NCBI RefSeq assembly: GCF_013464915.1
Contig: NZ_RAVT01000053.1
Location: forward strand, 1,497-43,221
DNA: 41,725 nucleotides
Origin: Stenotrophomonas maltophilia
GTDB lineage: Bacteria > Pseudomonadota > Gammaproteobacteria > Xanthomonadales > Xanthomonadaceae
Direction of reading: 5' to 3'
Below are positions 32,953-41,725 of the stretch, in pieces. A program made the translations under genes and the position numbers. Position 1 is the first letter of the stretch. The number at the start of each line of letters is the position of its first letter. Below the pieces are notes generated by a model. The model saw only the letters and a program-made list of their open reading frames with translations, searched no databases and had not been told where the DNA came from.

Positions 32953-32976
32953 GTGCCAACCAAGGTTGGCACCTAC
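32953..32976. repeat. SMAG single unit (GCCAACC arm type)
   Basis: GTGCCAACC-AA-GGTTGGCAC followed by CTAC. The same arms appear as a facing pair at 38720-38799. Confidence 0.8.
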
Positions 32977-32995
32977 CAACGCGTGTTCCCCAGCA

Positions 32996-33030
32996 CCCAA
33001 AAAGAAGGCCCGCTTTCCAGCGGGCCTTCT
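32996..33030 (-). terminator. Rho-independent terminator of the YceI gene
   Basis: A perfect 12-bp stem AGAAGGCCCGCT/AGCGGGCCTTCT with a TTCC loop, followed on the minus strand by TTTTT. It lies 30 bp past the YceI stop. Confidence 0.85.
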
Positions 33031-33059
33031 GCCTTCTCACGACGAGTGAGCGGGGTGCA

Positions 33060-33767
33060 TCAAGCGGCCGGCTTTTCGCCGGTGGCTTCGGTGGTGATGC
33101 GGATCTTCACTTCATCGCTGACGTTCGGGGCATACGCGCCGACGCCGAAATCGCTGCGCTTCAGGGTGGTGGTGGCATCGAAGCCGGCGGCCGGAACCTT
33201 GGCCATCGGGTGCTCGCCGCCGCCGTTGACGGTGACGTCCAGGGTGACCGGCTTGGTGATGCCCTTGATGGTCAGGTCGCCGGTGACGGTCAGCTTGTTG
33301 GTGCCGGCCGCTTCCACCTTGGTGCTCTTGAAGGTGGCATCGGCGAACTTGGCGGCGTCGAAGAAGTCGGCGCTCTTCAGGTGCTCGTCGAACTTGGCGG
33401 TGAAGCTGTTCAGGCCGCTCAGCGGCAGCTTCACTTCCACGGTGGACTTGGTCACGTCTTCGGCGTTGTACACCAGGGTGCCTTCGACGTTGCCGAAGTG
33501 CGCGCTGGGGTTGGAGAAGCCGAAGTGGCTCCACTGGGCCAGCACGTCGGTGTGGGTCGGGTCCAGCTTGTAGGTGCCCGAGGCGATCTTGATCGCTTCG
33601 GCGGCCGGGGCGGCAGCGGCGGCATCGGCAGCCGGGGTAGCAGCCTGTTCGGTGGTGGCCGGGGCGGCGGCATCGGCAGCCGGGGCAGCGGTGTCGGCCG
33701 GCTTGGAGCAGGCGGCGATGGCCAGGGTCAGGGCCAGCGGCAGCAGCAGTTTACGGGTGGCGCTCAT
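33060..33767 (-). CDS. YceI-family lipoprotein
   Basis: A 235-aa protein. Lipobox AIAAC with the acylated cysteine at residue 20, then an Ala/Pro/Thr linker (about 25-58), then a YceI lipocalin-like beta barrel: YKLDPTHTDVLAQWSHFGFS, then KFDEHLKSADFFDAAKFADATF (the YceI hallmark), GDLTIKGITKPVTLDVTV and RSDFGVGAYAPNVSDEVKI. YceI proteins bind isoprenoid-type lipids in the periplasm; this one is membrane-tethered. A strong terminator follows. The next gene upstream on the same strand is a nitroreductase 75 bp away. Confidence 0.92.
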   Translation of the reverse strand: MSATRKLLLPLALTLAIAACSKPADTAAPAADAAAPATTEQAATPAADAAAAAPAAEAIKIASGTYKLDPTHTDVLAQWSHFGFSNPSAHFGNVEGTLVYNAEDVTKSTVEVKLPLSGLNSFTAKFDEHLKSADFFDAAKFADATFKSTKVEAAGTNKLTVTGDLTIKGITKPVTLDVTVNGGGEHPMAKVPAAGFDATTTLKRSDFGVGAYAPNVSDEVKIRITTEATGEKPAA

Positions 33768-33842
33768 CTCAGGAACTCTCCGGATCGTAGGGTGGGTACA
33801 GCAGGGACCGCCAAGGGGGCGGCCCGGAATCGATGCAGCGAC

Positions 33843-34433
33843 TTACGCGATGCGCGCCGCTTCGTCGAACGACAGGCGCGGCAGACGCGGGAACAGGCCC
33901 GCCGAGTCACCGTAACCCAGGTTGACCAGGAAATTCGACTTGATGGAGGTACCGGCGAAGAACGCTTCGTCCACCTTGGCCGGATCGAAGCCCGACATCG
34001 GGCCGGCATCCAGGCCCAGCGCGCGTGCGGCCAGGATCAGGTAGGCGCCCTGCAGGCTGCCGTTGCGGATGGCGGCTTCGTGGCGGCCTTCCTGCGGGCC
34101 GTCGAACCAGGCCTTGGCATCGGTGTGCGGGAACAGGTACGGCAGCTTTTCGTGGAAATCCAAGTCGAAGCCGATGATGGCGGTGACCGGGGCGGCCATG
34201 GTCTTGGCCAGGTTGCCTTCGGACAGGGCCGGGGCCAGCTTTTCCTTGGCTTCCTTCGAAGTAACGAAGACGAAGCGGGCCGGCGTGGTGTTGGCCGCGG
34301 TCGGGCCCCACTTCACCAGGTCGTACAGTTCCTGCAGCAGGCTGGCCGGAACCGGCTTGTCGAGGAAGGCGTTCTGGGTGCGGGCAGTACGGAACAGCTG
34401 ATCAAGGGCAGCAGCGTCGAGCGCGTGGGACAT
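33843..34433 (-). CDS. RutE/HadB-type nitroreductase (malonic semialdehyde reductase)
   Basis: A 196-aa flavin reductase of the RutE subfamily. It opens [20 protein letters not shown], with the FMN-binding [17 protein letters not shown], then [24 protein letters not shown] and FLVNLGYGD, the standard family signature. In the Rut pathway RutE reduces malonic semialdehyde to 3-hydroxypropionate, but no other rut genes are here, so the true substrate is open. It shares orientation with the YceI gene. Confidence 0.88.
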   Translation of the reverse strand: MSHALDAAALDQLFRTARTQNAFLDKPVPASLLQELYDLVKWGPTAANTTPARFVFVTSKEAKEKLAPALSEGNLAKTMAAPVTAIIGFDLDFHEKLPYLFPHTDAKAWFDGPQEGRHEAAIRNGSLQGAYLILAARALGLDAGPMSGFDPAKVDEAFFAGTSIKSNFLVNLGYGDSAGLFPRLPRLSFDEAARIA

Positions 34434-34553
34434 CGGTGGATCTCCAGGGCGGCTAAGGGAAGTCAGTGCCCGCGGGCGGCGCGGGGCGAATCGACGAGCC
34501 GCAGTGTAGAGTGTCGCGACTGTTGCAACACCCAGCAGGGCTGAAACGAATTA

Positions 34554-35522
34554 ATGCCAATGGTGAAACGATCAAGCGCGCCCTGGACGGTCACTGATGG
34601 CCGAGCGGGCAATGTCCGCCAGGCGGTCGCGCTGGCCTCGGCGCTGCGCCAGGGCACCCATCGGCCGCTGGTGCTGCAGCCCCGCGCCCCCTGGCGCTGG
34701 GTCTCACCACGGCGCCTGCCGGGCGATGTGGATGGCTACGGCGAGGCCTTCGCGACACTGGCCGCCGAGGCCCCGGCGCTGGCGATCGGCTGTGGCCGCC
34801 AGGCTGCCGGTGCGCTGCGCGTGCTGCGTGCCCGTGGCAGCCAGGTGGTGCAGATCCTTGACCCGCGCATCGGCGCACGCCACTGGGATGTGGTGGTGGT
34901 GCCCGAGCACGACGCCCTGCGCGGCAGCAATGTGCTGACCCTGCTCGGCAGCCTCAACCCGGTGGACGATGACTGGCTGGCCTGGGGCCGCGCCGCGTTC
35001 GCCGGCTTCAGCACCCTGCCCGGCCCACGCACCGCGCTGCTGGTGGGTGGGCCAACCCCGCTGGCGCCGTGGGACGAGGCGCGGATGGTCGGCGTGTTCC
35101 AGGCCCTGGCCGAGCAGATCCGCAGCGAAGGCGGCAGCCTGCTGGCCACCACCTCGCGGCGCACGCCGCCGGCACTGGCCGAGATCCTGCGCGCCACCTT
35201 CGCCGGGCTGCCGCATGTGATCTGGGGCGATGGCGGCGACGGTGTGAACCCCTACGGGGGGCTGCTCGGCTGGGCCAACCGCGTGGTGGTCTCGCCCGAT
35301 TCGGTGAACCTGCTCTCTGAAGCCTGTGCCACGCGCATGCCGGTGATGGTGGCGCTGGCCAATACCGTGCAGGGGCGGCTGGCGCGCTTCCAGCAGCAGC
35401 TGCGCGAACGTGGACGGCTGCAGGAACATTGGCTGGACTGGCAGTACGACCGCATCGAGCCGCTGCGCGAGACCGCGCGGGTGGCGGCGGAAGTGAGAGC
35501 GCGGCTGGGGCGTGCGCAATGA
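34554..35522 (+). CDS. ELM1/GtrOC1-family protein
   Basis: A 322-aa protein of the family (DUF1022) named after plant mitochondrial fission factor ELM1. The N-terminus PWTVTDGRAGNVRQAVALA, the middle HWDVVVVPEHDALRGSNVLTLLGSLNPV, and the C-terminal VVSPDSVNLLSEACATRMPV are the characteristic blocks; the last resembles a GT-B nucleotide-sugar binding region. It may be a glycosyltransferase-like envelope protein in bacteria. The start is at 34554 or 34560. Its last codons are part of a tandem repeat that continues after the stop. Confidence 0.85.
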   Translation: MPMVKRSSAPWTVTDGRAGNVRQAVALASALRQGTHRPLVLQPRAPWRWVSPRRLPGDVDGYGEAFATLAAEAPALAIGCGRQAAGALRVLRARGSQVVQILDPRIGARHWDVVVVPEHDALRGSNVLTLLGSLNPVDDDWLAWGRAAFAGFSTLPGPRTALLVGGPTPLAPWDEARMVGVFQALAEQIRSEGGSLLATTSRRTPPALAEILRATFAGLPHVIWGDGGDGVNPYGGLLGWANRVVVSPDSVNLLSEACATRMPVMVALANTVQGRLARFQQQLRERGRLQEHWLDWQYDRIEPLRETARVAAEVRARLGRAQ

Positions 35523-35736
35523 CCCGGGAAAGGAGCCGACCGGGTCCGGGAAAGGAGCCGACCAGGTAGAGTCGACTGTTAGTCGACTACCGCGCGCAGC
35601 GCGAGGTTTTCAGCCATACCGCCAATGACCCGGGAAAGGAGCCGACCGGGTAGAGTCGACTGTTAGTCGACTACCGCGCGCAGCGCGGGGTTTTCAGCCA
35701 TACCGCCAACGGCAGTCGACCAACAGTCGACTCTAC
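35517..35736. repeat. Tandem repeat carrying SMAG units
   Basis: Copy 1 (35517-35622) and copy 2 (35623-35706) share CAATGACCCGGGAAAGGAGC, then the SMAG arms GTAGAGTCGACTG...GTCGACTAC, and GTTTTCAGCCATACCGC. Copy 1 carries an extra 22-bp internal duplication. An inverted SMAG unit follows to CTAC at 35736. The stop of the ELM1 gene is in copy 1. Bases 35737-35880 hold nothing recognisable except the promoter space of the lipoprotein gene. Confidence 0.8.
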
Positions 35737-35880
35737 CGCGCAGCGGCCCAAGCCCCGCGCCCTGGCCCAAGCCCCCAACGTGCTCCGGCCCTCCGTTACC
35801 CGGGTGTCCAGCGATTTCTGAACATTTCGATCCGGCTGCACGGTTAGAGTCCAGCTTCCCCCATCACGCTGAACGTCTTC

Positions 35881-36111
35881 ATGCGCACCCTGCTCCTGCT
35901 GCCACTGGCCCTGCTCGCCGCCTGCTCCACCGCGCCCACCGAGCTGGACCCGATTTCCTACCAGTGCCAGCAGCAGCTGGATGCATACCGCGAACAGCCG
36001 GCCCTGCGCGATCCGAAGACGGGCGAGCGCCCGCCGCTGCCGATCGCGCCGATCAGCGAGGCCTGCGATCGCGAGCTCAAGCGCAAGGGCGTGGACCGCC
36101 CGCTGCGCTGA
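35881..36111 (+). CDS. Small lipoprotein, 76 aa
   Basis: MRTLLLLPLALLAACSTAPT: a clear lipobox LAAC, then a short mature chain with two further cysteines (YQCQQQLDAY, EACDRELKRKG) that could form a disulfide. No family recognised. The downstream DUF2145 gene begins 48 bp later, so it may lead that operon. Confidence 0.72.
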   Translation: MRTLLLLPLALLAACSTAPTELDPISYQCQQQLDAYREQPALRDPKTGERPPLPIAPISEACDRELKRKGVDRPLR

Positions 36112-36159
36112 CCGGCGTATGATCGGCGCGCGGGCCTGCCCGCCGTTGAAGGTACCGAC

Positions 36160-37011
36160 ATGGATTGTTTCTCCCGCCTGCCCCGCGCCGCCCTGCTGAC
36201 CGCCAGCCTGCTGGCGACCACGCCTGCATGGGCCAACAGCACCGAGTGCCGCGAGCGCTACCCCAGCGTGGCCTCGCAGGCGGCGATGCTGGACGTGGCC
36301 TGGACCACCGCCGAGCGCCTGGATGCGCTGCCCGATGTGGACGTGGTGGTCGCCGCGCGCGGTGGCCAGGATTTGAGCCGCTATGGCCTGCGCCACAGCC
36401 ACCTGGCCTTCCTGCTGCGCGAGGACGACGGCCGCTGGCGCGCGATGCACCTGCTCAACCGCTGCAAGACCGACAGCTCGCAGCTGTACCACGAAGGCCT
36501 GGGCAACTTCGTCGGCGAGAGCGGCGGCCACACCGACCTGCGCATCGGCGTGCCATCGGCACCGTTGCGTGCGGCACTGCGCGCGATGCTGGTATCACCC
36601 TCGATCCAGCCCAAGGCGCTGCACGAAACGAAATACAACGTGGTCGCCTATCCGTTCGCCACCGACTACCAGAACTCCAACCAGTGGGTACTGGAAGTGC
36701 TGGCGGCGGCGATGGCGCAGGCCGAAGGCGCGCCGGCCATCGTCAAGCGCGAGCAGGCCCAGCAGTGGCTGCGCCAGCAGAAGTACCAGCCCAGCGTGCT
36801 GCATATCGGCCTGGGCAAACGCGTGGGTGCGCGCCTGTTCGTGGCCAACGCCACCACCACCGACCACCCGGCCGGCGAACGCATTTCCGGCAACTATTCG
36901 GTGGTGACGGTGGAATCGGTGTTCGACTTCCTGCACCAGCGCAGCCAGCTGCAGCAGGAACTGGTGATCCCCCATGTGCCGGTGGCCGGTGCTGCCGCCG
37001 CCACGCCCTGA
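36160..37011 (+). CDS. DUF2145 family exported protein
   Basis: A 283-aa protein with a signal peptide ending TPAWANS. The family signature VVAARGGQDLSRYGLRHSHLAFLL is followed by HLLNRCKTDSSQLYHEGLGNFVGE and, later, HETKYNVVAYPFATDYQNSNQWVLEVLA. The His-rich first block and later NSNQW suggest a papain/NlpC-like periplasmic fold, but that is only a guess. Two small paralogous genes follow at 19 and 32 bp, indicating one operon. Confidence 0.85.
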   Translation: MDCFSRLPRAALLTASLLATTPAWANSTECRERYPSVASQAAMLDVAWTTAERLDALPDVDVVVAARGGQDLSRYGLRHSHLAFLLREDDGRWRAMHLLNRCKTDSSQLYHEGLGNFVGESGGHTDLRIGVPSAPLRAALRAMLVSPSIQPKALHETKYNVVAYPFATDYQNSNQWVLEVLAAAMAQAEGAPAIVKREQAQQWLRQQKYQPSVLHIGLGKRVGARLFVANATTTDHPAGERISGNYSVVTVESVFDFLHQRSQLQQELVIPHVPVAGAAAATP

Positions 37012-37030
37012 ATCCCGCGAGGAGAACGAC

Positions 37031-37525
37031 ATGCGTCTGCTGCGTGTTTCCCTGATGCCGATGGTGATCGTTGCCGGCCTGCTCGGCGCGAACACCGCCC
37101 ATGCCGAACGCCGCATCATCATCCTGCAGGACCCGGGTCCGCAGGGGCCGAGCCTGGAAATGTCCGCGCCCCTGGTTGCTTCAGCGCGCGCCGCCGCTGC
37201 CAGGGAAGCCCAGGATGCCGGGCTGCCGCCCGGCCATGGCGCATCGGTGAAGCTGCCGCAGATGCAGGTGAGCGCCATCGCCACCACCGTCGACGGCCGC
37301 CGCGAAGTGCTGCTGCGTGATGCCAACAACCCGCAGAACACTGCGTCGATGCAGTGGCCGAAGCGCCCCGGCGATCCCGCCGTGCAGTTCACCGTGGGAC
37401 AGACCGTGAACTTCGAGCCGACCGGCACCGACCAGGGCTGGCAGGTGAAGGACAACCAGGGCCGGCCGCTGGAATACCTGCCCGAGGCTACCGGCCCGCG
37501 CGACATTTTCGATACCCGGCGCTGA
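37031..37525 (+). CDS. Exported protein A of a tandem paralogue pair
   Basis: A 164-aa protein with a signal peptide (cleavage near AHAERR). The mature protein ends in a domain shared with the next gene: QWPKRPGDPAVQFTVGQTVN, then GWQVKDNQGRPLEYLPEA. GGAG lies 7 bases before the ATG. Function unknown, probably linked to the DUF2145 protein. Confidence 0.75.
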   Translation: MRLLRVSLMPMVIVAGLLGANTAHAERRIIILQDPGPQGPSLEMSAPLVASARAAAAREAQDAGLPPGHGASVKLPQMQVSAIATTVDGRREVLLRDANNPQNTASMQWPKRPGDPAVQFTVGQTVNFEPTGTDQGWQVKDNQGRPLEYLPEATGPRDIFDTRR

Positions 37526-37557
37526 GCCGCCGTCCCCACCCTGACCAGGAGGTCTCC

Positions 37558-38070
37558 ATGTTCCGTTGCCTGCGCGTTCCTGCTTCCGCCCTGCTGCTCT
37601 CCGCACTGCTGGTGCCCACCGTCCATGCCGGCGCCGCACCGCAGTTGAACAGCAGCGAGGCCAGCGTGCTGATCACCTCGGTGATCGTGGTTTCGGTGCC
37701 CCTTGCCGCATCGGCGGGCCTGTCCGAACTGTCGAAGGCGCCGTTCAAGGCCAGCGAACGCCGTGAGAAGGCCCAGCGCACCAAGGCGGTGCCGCTGCCA
37801 CCAATGGAAGTGAAGAAGGTGGAGACCACGCCAGCGGGCGAACGCCAGGTGCAGCTGCAGGTGCCGGACAAGGCCGACCAGACCGCCACCCTGCGCTGGC
37901 CGGCGCGCGTGCACGAAGACCAGACGGCCGCGTTCGTGGTCGGCCAGCAGGTGCATTTCGACCCCACTGAGGCCGGTGCCGGCTGGACCGTGAAGAGCGC
38001 GCAGGGCCAGGCGTTGGCCTACGTGCCCACCGCCTATGCCGCTGGCGATGTGATGAGCGAAGCGCTGTAA
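37558..38070 (+). CDS. Exported protein B of a tandem paralogue pair
   Basis: A 170-aa protein with a signal peptide (cleavage near VHAGAA). The region after residue 90 aligns with the preceding gene: RWPARVHEDQTAAFVVGQQV and GWTVKSAQGQALAYVP. It has an extra hydrophobic segment near residues 38-58 (ITSVIVVSVPLAASAGL) that could be a membrane anchor. AGGAGG lies 7-8 bases before the ATG. Last gene of the DUF2145 operon. Confidence 0.75.
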   Translation: MFRCLRVPASALLLSALLVPTVHAGAAPQLNSSEASVLITSVIVVSVPLAASAGLSELSKAPFKASERREKAQRTKAVPLPPMEVKKVETTPAGERQVQLQVPDKADQTATLRWPARVHEDQTAAFVVGQQVHFDPTEAGAGWTVKSAQGQALAYVPTAYAAGDVMSEAL

Positions 38071-38144
38071 AGCTGAACCAGCGTTTTTGGATTTGGCGCG
38101 GGCCGGGCGGATAATGGGTGATTCCCTTTGTCCCCTGGCTCGCC

Positions 38145-38705
38145 ATGTCCGTGCGTCCTGCCCCTCTTTTTGCCCCGCTGACCCCGCGTGCCCTGGTACT
38201 GGCGGTACTGGCGATGGGCGCGGTGGTGCTGCTGTCCAACGTACTGGTGCAGTACCCGATCAACGATTGGCTGACCTGGGGTGCCTTCAGCTATCCGGTG
38301 GCGTTCCTGGTCAGCAACCTGATCAACCGCCGCTTCGGCCCGGGCCCGGCGCGCCGCGTGGCGTGGATCGGCTTCCTGGTGGCGGTGCTGCTGTCGATCT
38401 GGGTGGCCACCCCGCGTATCGCCATTGCCTCGTGCTCGGCCTTCATCGTGGCGCAGCTGCTGGATATCACCGTGTTCGACCGCCTGCGCCGTGGCAGCTG
38501 GTGGCGCGCACCGATGGTGGCCACCACCTGCAGCGCGACGGTGGATACCACCATTTTCTGGTCGATCGCGTTTGCCGGTTCCGCCCTGCCGTGGGTGAGC
38601 TGGGCCGCCGGCGACCTGGCGGTGAAGCTGGCGATCGGCGTGTGCCTGCTGGCCCCGTTCCGCGCGCTGCTGTGGAAGATGGCGCCACTGCGCGCCACCA
38701 GCTGA
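38145..38705 (+). CDS. VUT/YhhQ-family queuosine-precursor transporter
   Basis: A 186-aa multi-pass membrane protein (about six helices) with the family landmarks: LLSNVLVQYPINDWLTWGAF, SYPVAFLVSNLINRRFGP, a central IASCSAFIVAQLLDITVFDRL and CSATVDTTIFWSIAFAG, ending in GVCLLAPFRALLWK. Members of this family import 7-cyano-7-deazaguanine-type precursors for tRNA queuosine. GTG 38118 is an alternative start that would add MIPFVPWLA; ATG 38145 looks more natural. A SMAG pair follows the gene. Confidence 0.85.
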   Translation: MSVRPAPLFAPLTPRALVLAVLAMGAVVLLSNVLVQYPINDWLTWGAFSYPVAFLVSNLINRRFGPGPARRVAWIGFLVAVLLSIWVATPRIAIASCSAFIVAQLLDITVFDRLRRGSWWRAPMVATTCSATVDTTIFWSIAFAGSALPWVSWAAGDLAVKLAIGVCLLAPFRALLWKMAPLRATS

Positions 38706-38719
38706 CCTTACATGCTCTG

Positions 38720-38799
38720 GTAGGTGCCAACCTTGGTTGGCACGCTGTTGCCGGGGTCATGAACGCGGATGGGTTGTGCCAACCAAGGTTGGCACCTAC
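38720..38799. repeat. SMAG facing pair (GCCAACC arm type)
   Basis: GTAGGTGCCAACC/GGTTGGCAC at the left and GTGCCAACC/GGTTGGCACCTAC at the right. It lies between the convergent VUT and glnE genes. Confidence 0.88.
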
Positions 38800-38826
38800 C
38801 AACTGCAGACCTCCGCCATCCGCCGC

Positions 38827-41622
38827 TCAGGCGAACGGCAGCTCCGCGGCTCTGCACGCTGCCGTAATCGCCGCACACGCCTCTTCAATCGCCGGCGTGG
38901 TCGGTGCCAACCGCGGGCGCCGGTCCAGCGTGCAGGCCAGGCCCACGTCCAACAGCGTGGCATGCGCTCCATGCAACGCCTGCGCGGTGCCTTCCGGCAG
39001 GAATCCGGCAACCGCCAACGCATCGATCAACGACGGCGTATCGCGCGGCTCCAACAGCGCTGCATGCTGTGCACTGCGCGCCAGTACGCCGGTCTGCAGC
39101 AGGAACTCCAGGTCCACTACGCCGCCGGCGCCCTGCTTCAGGTCCAGCCGCGCGGCATCGCTGCGGTCCAGTTCGGTGCGCATGCGGCCGCGCATCTTCA
39201 ACACATCGGCATACAGTGTGGCCGGATCACGCTCACGCCCCAGCGTCTGTGCGCGCACCTGCTCGAAGTCGGCCAGCAGACTGGCATCGCCAGCCACGCC
39301 ACGCGCGCGCACCAGTGCCTGGTGTTCCCAGGTCCATGCGCGCTCGCGCTGGTATTCGGTGTAGCTGGCCAACGAAGACACCAGCGACCCCTTGCCACCG
39401 TCCGGGCGCAGGCGCACGTCGATGTCGTACAGGCGACCGGCAGCGGTGACCGCACCGAGCAGCGCCATCACCTTCTGTGCCAGCCGCGCATACCAGCGGC
39501 CCGGCTCCAGCGGGCGCGCACCATCGCTGGCATCCACGCCGGCCGGGTTGTCGTGCAGGAACACCAGGTCCAGATCGGAACCGAAGCCCAGCTCCAGGCC
39601 ACCCAGGCTGCCGTAGCCGATGATCGCGAAGCGCCCACCGGGAATCTCGCCGTGTGCGGCGCGCATGTCCGCTTCGGCCATCGCCAGCACGGTGACCACC
39701 ACTGCCTGCGCCAGCTCGGCCAGTTGCCGGGTGCTGTCCACCGCACCCTGACGGCCATCCAGCGTGGCCATCGCCATGCGGAAGCTGAGCGCCAGCCGCG
39801 TTTCATTGAGCCAGCGCAGCGCGGATTCGGGATCCTCCACCGTCAGTACCTGCTGGCACTCGGCCAGCATCCCGGCGGCATCCGGCATCGGCCCGGACAC
39901 GCGCACGTCCAGCAGTTCGTCCAACAGCAATGGATACGCAGCCAGGCGTTCGGCCAGCAGCGCACTGCGCGCCAGCACGTCCACCAGCCGCGCCAGCGCA
40001 CTTGGTTGCTCATCCAGCAGTGCGAGATAGCTGGTCCGGCGCAGCACCGCCTGCAGCAGGCCGAGCACGCGCTTGAGCGCGGCGTCGGGCTGGGGCGAAC
40101 GCGTGGCCGCATGCAGCAGCGCCGGCAGCACGCGATCCAGTCGCGCACGCGCGGCATCGGACAAGGACTTCACACCGGTGCCCTGGGCGAAATCGCGCAG
40201 CGACTGGTCGGCGCCGTTGGCATCGAGGAACCCGGCTTCGGCCAGCAGCGGTGCATTGCTGCCGTCGGGCAGGCTGCGCCAGTAGTTGGCCAGCGCGTCG
40301 GGCGCGGCCTGGCCCTTGCGCGGCGCCAGCAGCGCGGCGAACTCGGTGCTGACCCGCTGCTGCTGCACGGCCAGTGCCGCGCGCAGCACGTCCCAGTCCG
40401 GATAACCGAGGCCGACGGCGATGCGCTCGCGATCCAATGCATCGCTGGGCAGCACGTGGGTCTGCGCGTCGCGCAGCATCTGCAGGCGGTTCTCCAGCCG
40501 GCGCAGGAACAGGTAGGCCTCGCGCAGCGCGGCGCCATCCTCCGGCGCGATCTGACCGGCGGCCACCAGTGCATCCAGTGCCACCAGCAGGCGGCGTTCG
40601 CGCAATGCCGGTTCGCGTCCACCGCGGATCAGCTGCAGCGCCTGGCACAGGAACTCGATTTCGCGGATGCCGCCGGCGCCGCGCTTGATGTCCTCGTGCA
40701 GTTCGCGGCGCGCGACTTCGGCGGTGATTGCCGCCTTCATCTCGCGCAGGCCGTCGAGCGCGGTGAAATCCAGGTAGCGGCGGTACACGAACGGGCGCAG
40801 GGTCTGCAGCCACGCTTCACCGGCCTGGATATCGCCGGCCACCGCGCGCGCCTTCAACCACGCATAGCGTTCCCAGTCGCGGCCCTCGCGCTGAAAGTAC
40901 TGGTCCATTGCCGCGAATGACAGTGCGACGCGGCCAGCGCTGCCGAACGGGCGCAGGCGCAGGTCGACGCGGTGGCTGAATCCATCGACGGTGGTTTCGT
41001 CCAGCAGCTTGGCCAGGCGCTGGCCGAGGCGGGCGAAATACTCTTCGGCGGCCAGCGCGCGCGGGCCATCGGATTCGCCGCCGTGCGGGTAGGCGTAGAC
41101 CAGATCGATATCGGAACTGAAGTTGAGCTCGCCACCGCCAAGCTTGCCGAGGCCGAATACCACCAGCTGCTGCGGGGCGCCTTCGCCATCACGCACCACG
41201 CCGTGGCGCTGGGCGAATTCCTGCTGCAGGGCCTCCAGCGCCAGCCGCAGGCAATCCTCGGCCAGGGTGGTGGCGCCGGCCAGGGTCTGCGCCACGTCGT
41301 CCAGCCCAGCCAGGTCGCGCCAGATCAGCCGCGTGGACATCGCCGCACGCCAGCGCCGCAGCTGTGCCGGCCAGTCGCTGGGCTGCAGGGGGTCGAGCAC
41401 CGGCGCCGGGATCGGCGGGCAACCGGGGGCGGCCAGCTGCGCCAGCAGGCCGGGCTGGCGGACCAGGGTGTCCAGGGCGAAATCGCTGGCCACCGCCAGC
41501 CGGGTCAGCAGCGGCTGCAGCTCAGCCGGGGCGGGCTCAGGCAGCACCTGGGCCAATCGCGACAAGGCGCGGTCGACGGCGGGCTGCAGGGAGGCGGGCA
41601 GTTCGGCGGGGGCGAGGGTCAT
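38827..41622 (-). CDS. glnE: Glutamine synthetase adenylyl-transferase/-removing enzyme
   Basis: A 931-aa bifunctional enzyme, close in length to E. coli GlnE (946 aa). It adds or removes AMP on glutamine synthetase according to PII and glutamine. Two nucleotidyltransferase domains are visible. The N-terminal (deadenylylating) one has [20 protein letters not shown] with D171 and D173. The C-terminal (adenylylating) one has [20 protein letters not shown] near residue 680. The GARGIREIEF-type motif ([18 protein letters not shown]) lies between, and [15 protein letters not shown] near the end. The start at 41622 gives [13 protein letters not shown]. No other gene in the window is involved in nitrogen control. 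Confidence 0.96.
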   Translation of the reverse strand: MTLAPAELPASLQPAVDRALSRLAQVLPEPAPAELQPLLTRLAVASDFALDTLVRQPGLLAQLAAPGCPPIPAPVLDPLQPSDWPAQLRRWRAAMSTRLIWRDLAGLDDVAQTLAGATTLAEDCLRLALEALQQEFAQRHGVVRDGEGAPQQLVVFGLGKLGGGELNFSSDIDLVYAYPHGGESDGPRALAAEEYFARLGQRLAKLLDETTVDGFSHRVDLRLRPFGSAGRVALSFAAMDQYFQREGRDWERYAWLKARAVAGDIQAGEAWLQTLRPFVYRRYLDFTALDGLREMKAAITAEVARRELHEDIKRGAGGIREIEFLCQALQLIRGGREPALRERRLLVALDALVAAGQIAPEDGAALREAYLFLRRLENRLQMLRDAQTHVLPSDALDRERIAVGLGYPDWDVLRAALAVQQQRVSTEFAALLAPRKGQAAPDALANYWRSLPDGSNAPLLAEAGFLDANGADQSLRDFAQGTGVKSLSDAARARLDRVLPALLHAATRSPQPDAALKRVLGLLQAVLRRTSYLALLDEQPSALARLVDVLARSALLAERLAAYPLLLDELLDVRVSGPMPDAAGMLAECQQVLTVEDPESALRWLNETRLALSFRMAMATLDGRQGAVDSTRQLAELAQAVVVTVLAMAEADMRAAHGEIPGGRFAIIGYGSLGGLELGFGSDLDLVFLHDNPAGVDASDGARPLEPGRWYARLAQKVMALLGAVTAAGRLYDIDVRLRPDGGKGSLVSSLASYTEYQRERAWTWEHQALVRARGVAGDASLLADFEQVRAQTLGRERDPATLYADVLKMRGRMRTELDRSDAARLDLKQGAGGVVDLEFLLQTGVLARSAQHAALLEPRDTPSLIDALAVAGFLPEGTAQALHGAHATLLDVGLACTLDRRPRLAPTTPAIEEACAAITAACRAAELPFA

Positions 41623-41662
41623 GGGCCGATTGTATCGAGCCGGTCGGGACGCAACGGACCCG

Positions 41663-41725
41663 GTAGTGCCGGCCGCTGGCCGGCAGATTCGATGATCCCG
41701 CCGAGGGTTACTGGGGTTGCCGGCC
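41663..41725. repeat. SMAG palindrome, partial dimer at the window edge
   Basis: GTAGTGCCGGCC-GCT-GGCCGGCA at the left and the arm GTTGCCGGCC at the last bases; the rest is beyond the window. It lies upstream of glnE. Confidence 0.8.

Noticed and set aside
32949..34544. 531-aa open frame on the plus strand
   Set aside because: Covers the YceI and nitroreductase genes in antisense, which have clear family motifs; Gly/Arg-rich shadow.
38737..40920. 727-aa open frame on the plus strand
   Set aside because: Antisense to glnE; the Gln/Arg/His-rich composition is typical of a GC-rich shadow.

Overview
The window is a chromosomal segment of a high-GC gammaproteobacterium, almost certainly a Stenotrophomonas of the S. 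maltophilia group. The main reason is a dozen GTAG-headed palindromes (GTAG...hairpin...CTAC, often as facing pairs) scattered between genes, which match the SMAG/REP elements known from that species. The gene complement (full-length aceE and glnE, the YceI lipoprotein, XVIPCD effectors of the Xanthomonadales type IV killing system) agrees. I see no rRNA, tRNA, IS element, integrase or CRISPR array.

Layout. 1-6.5 kb: small envelope proteins, a SAM methyltransferase, a polysaccharide deacetylase, an alpha/beta hydrolase and a DUF4440-like protein. 6.5-12.5 kb: an accessory cassette on the minus strand (a 514-aa glycine-zipper membrane protein, a TerB-fold protein, a 341-aa glycine-zipper protein and a WYL regulator), facing a divergent 32-aa membrane peptide ORF and a 363-aa multi-pass membrane protein. 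12.5-13.7 kb: a periplasmic beta-propeller. 13.8-19.8 kb: a type IV secretion effector island with two XVIPCD proteins (308 and 1274 aa), a probable partner/immunity gene and a decayed XVIPCD tail. 19.8-22.2 kb: small genes, a TonB-domain protein and a 122-aa gene behind a large nested palindrome. 22.3-26.4 kb: a small defence island, visibly A/T-rich over the NACHT gene, holding an EVE-like/HNH nuclease, a decayed second copy of the 122-aa gene and a NACHT NTPase. 26.4-41.7 kb: core genome with aceE, a PadR/siderophore-interacting-protein pair, a YceI lipoprotein, a RutE-type nitroreductase, an ELM1-family protein, a DUF2145 operon, a VUT/YhhQ transporter and glnE.

How they may work together. 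The WYL/TerB/glycine-zipper cassette looks like a regulated membrane-active stress or anti-phage module; this is inference from domain content and gene order. The XVIPCD proteins would be handed to a VirB/VirD4 machine encoded elsewhere and delivered to rival bacteria. The EVE-HNH nuclease and the NACHT ATPase are two independent candidate anti-phage genes. The PadR regulator probably controls itself and the ferric-siderophore reductase next to it through twin palindromic operators that lie just before its start codon.

SMAG elements have shaped coding ends here. In two genes the GTAG head supplies the TAG stop codon, and in one the element has replaced the C-terminus.
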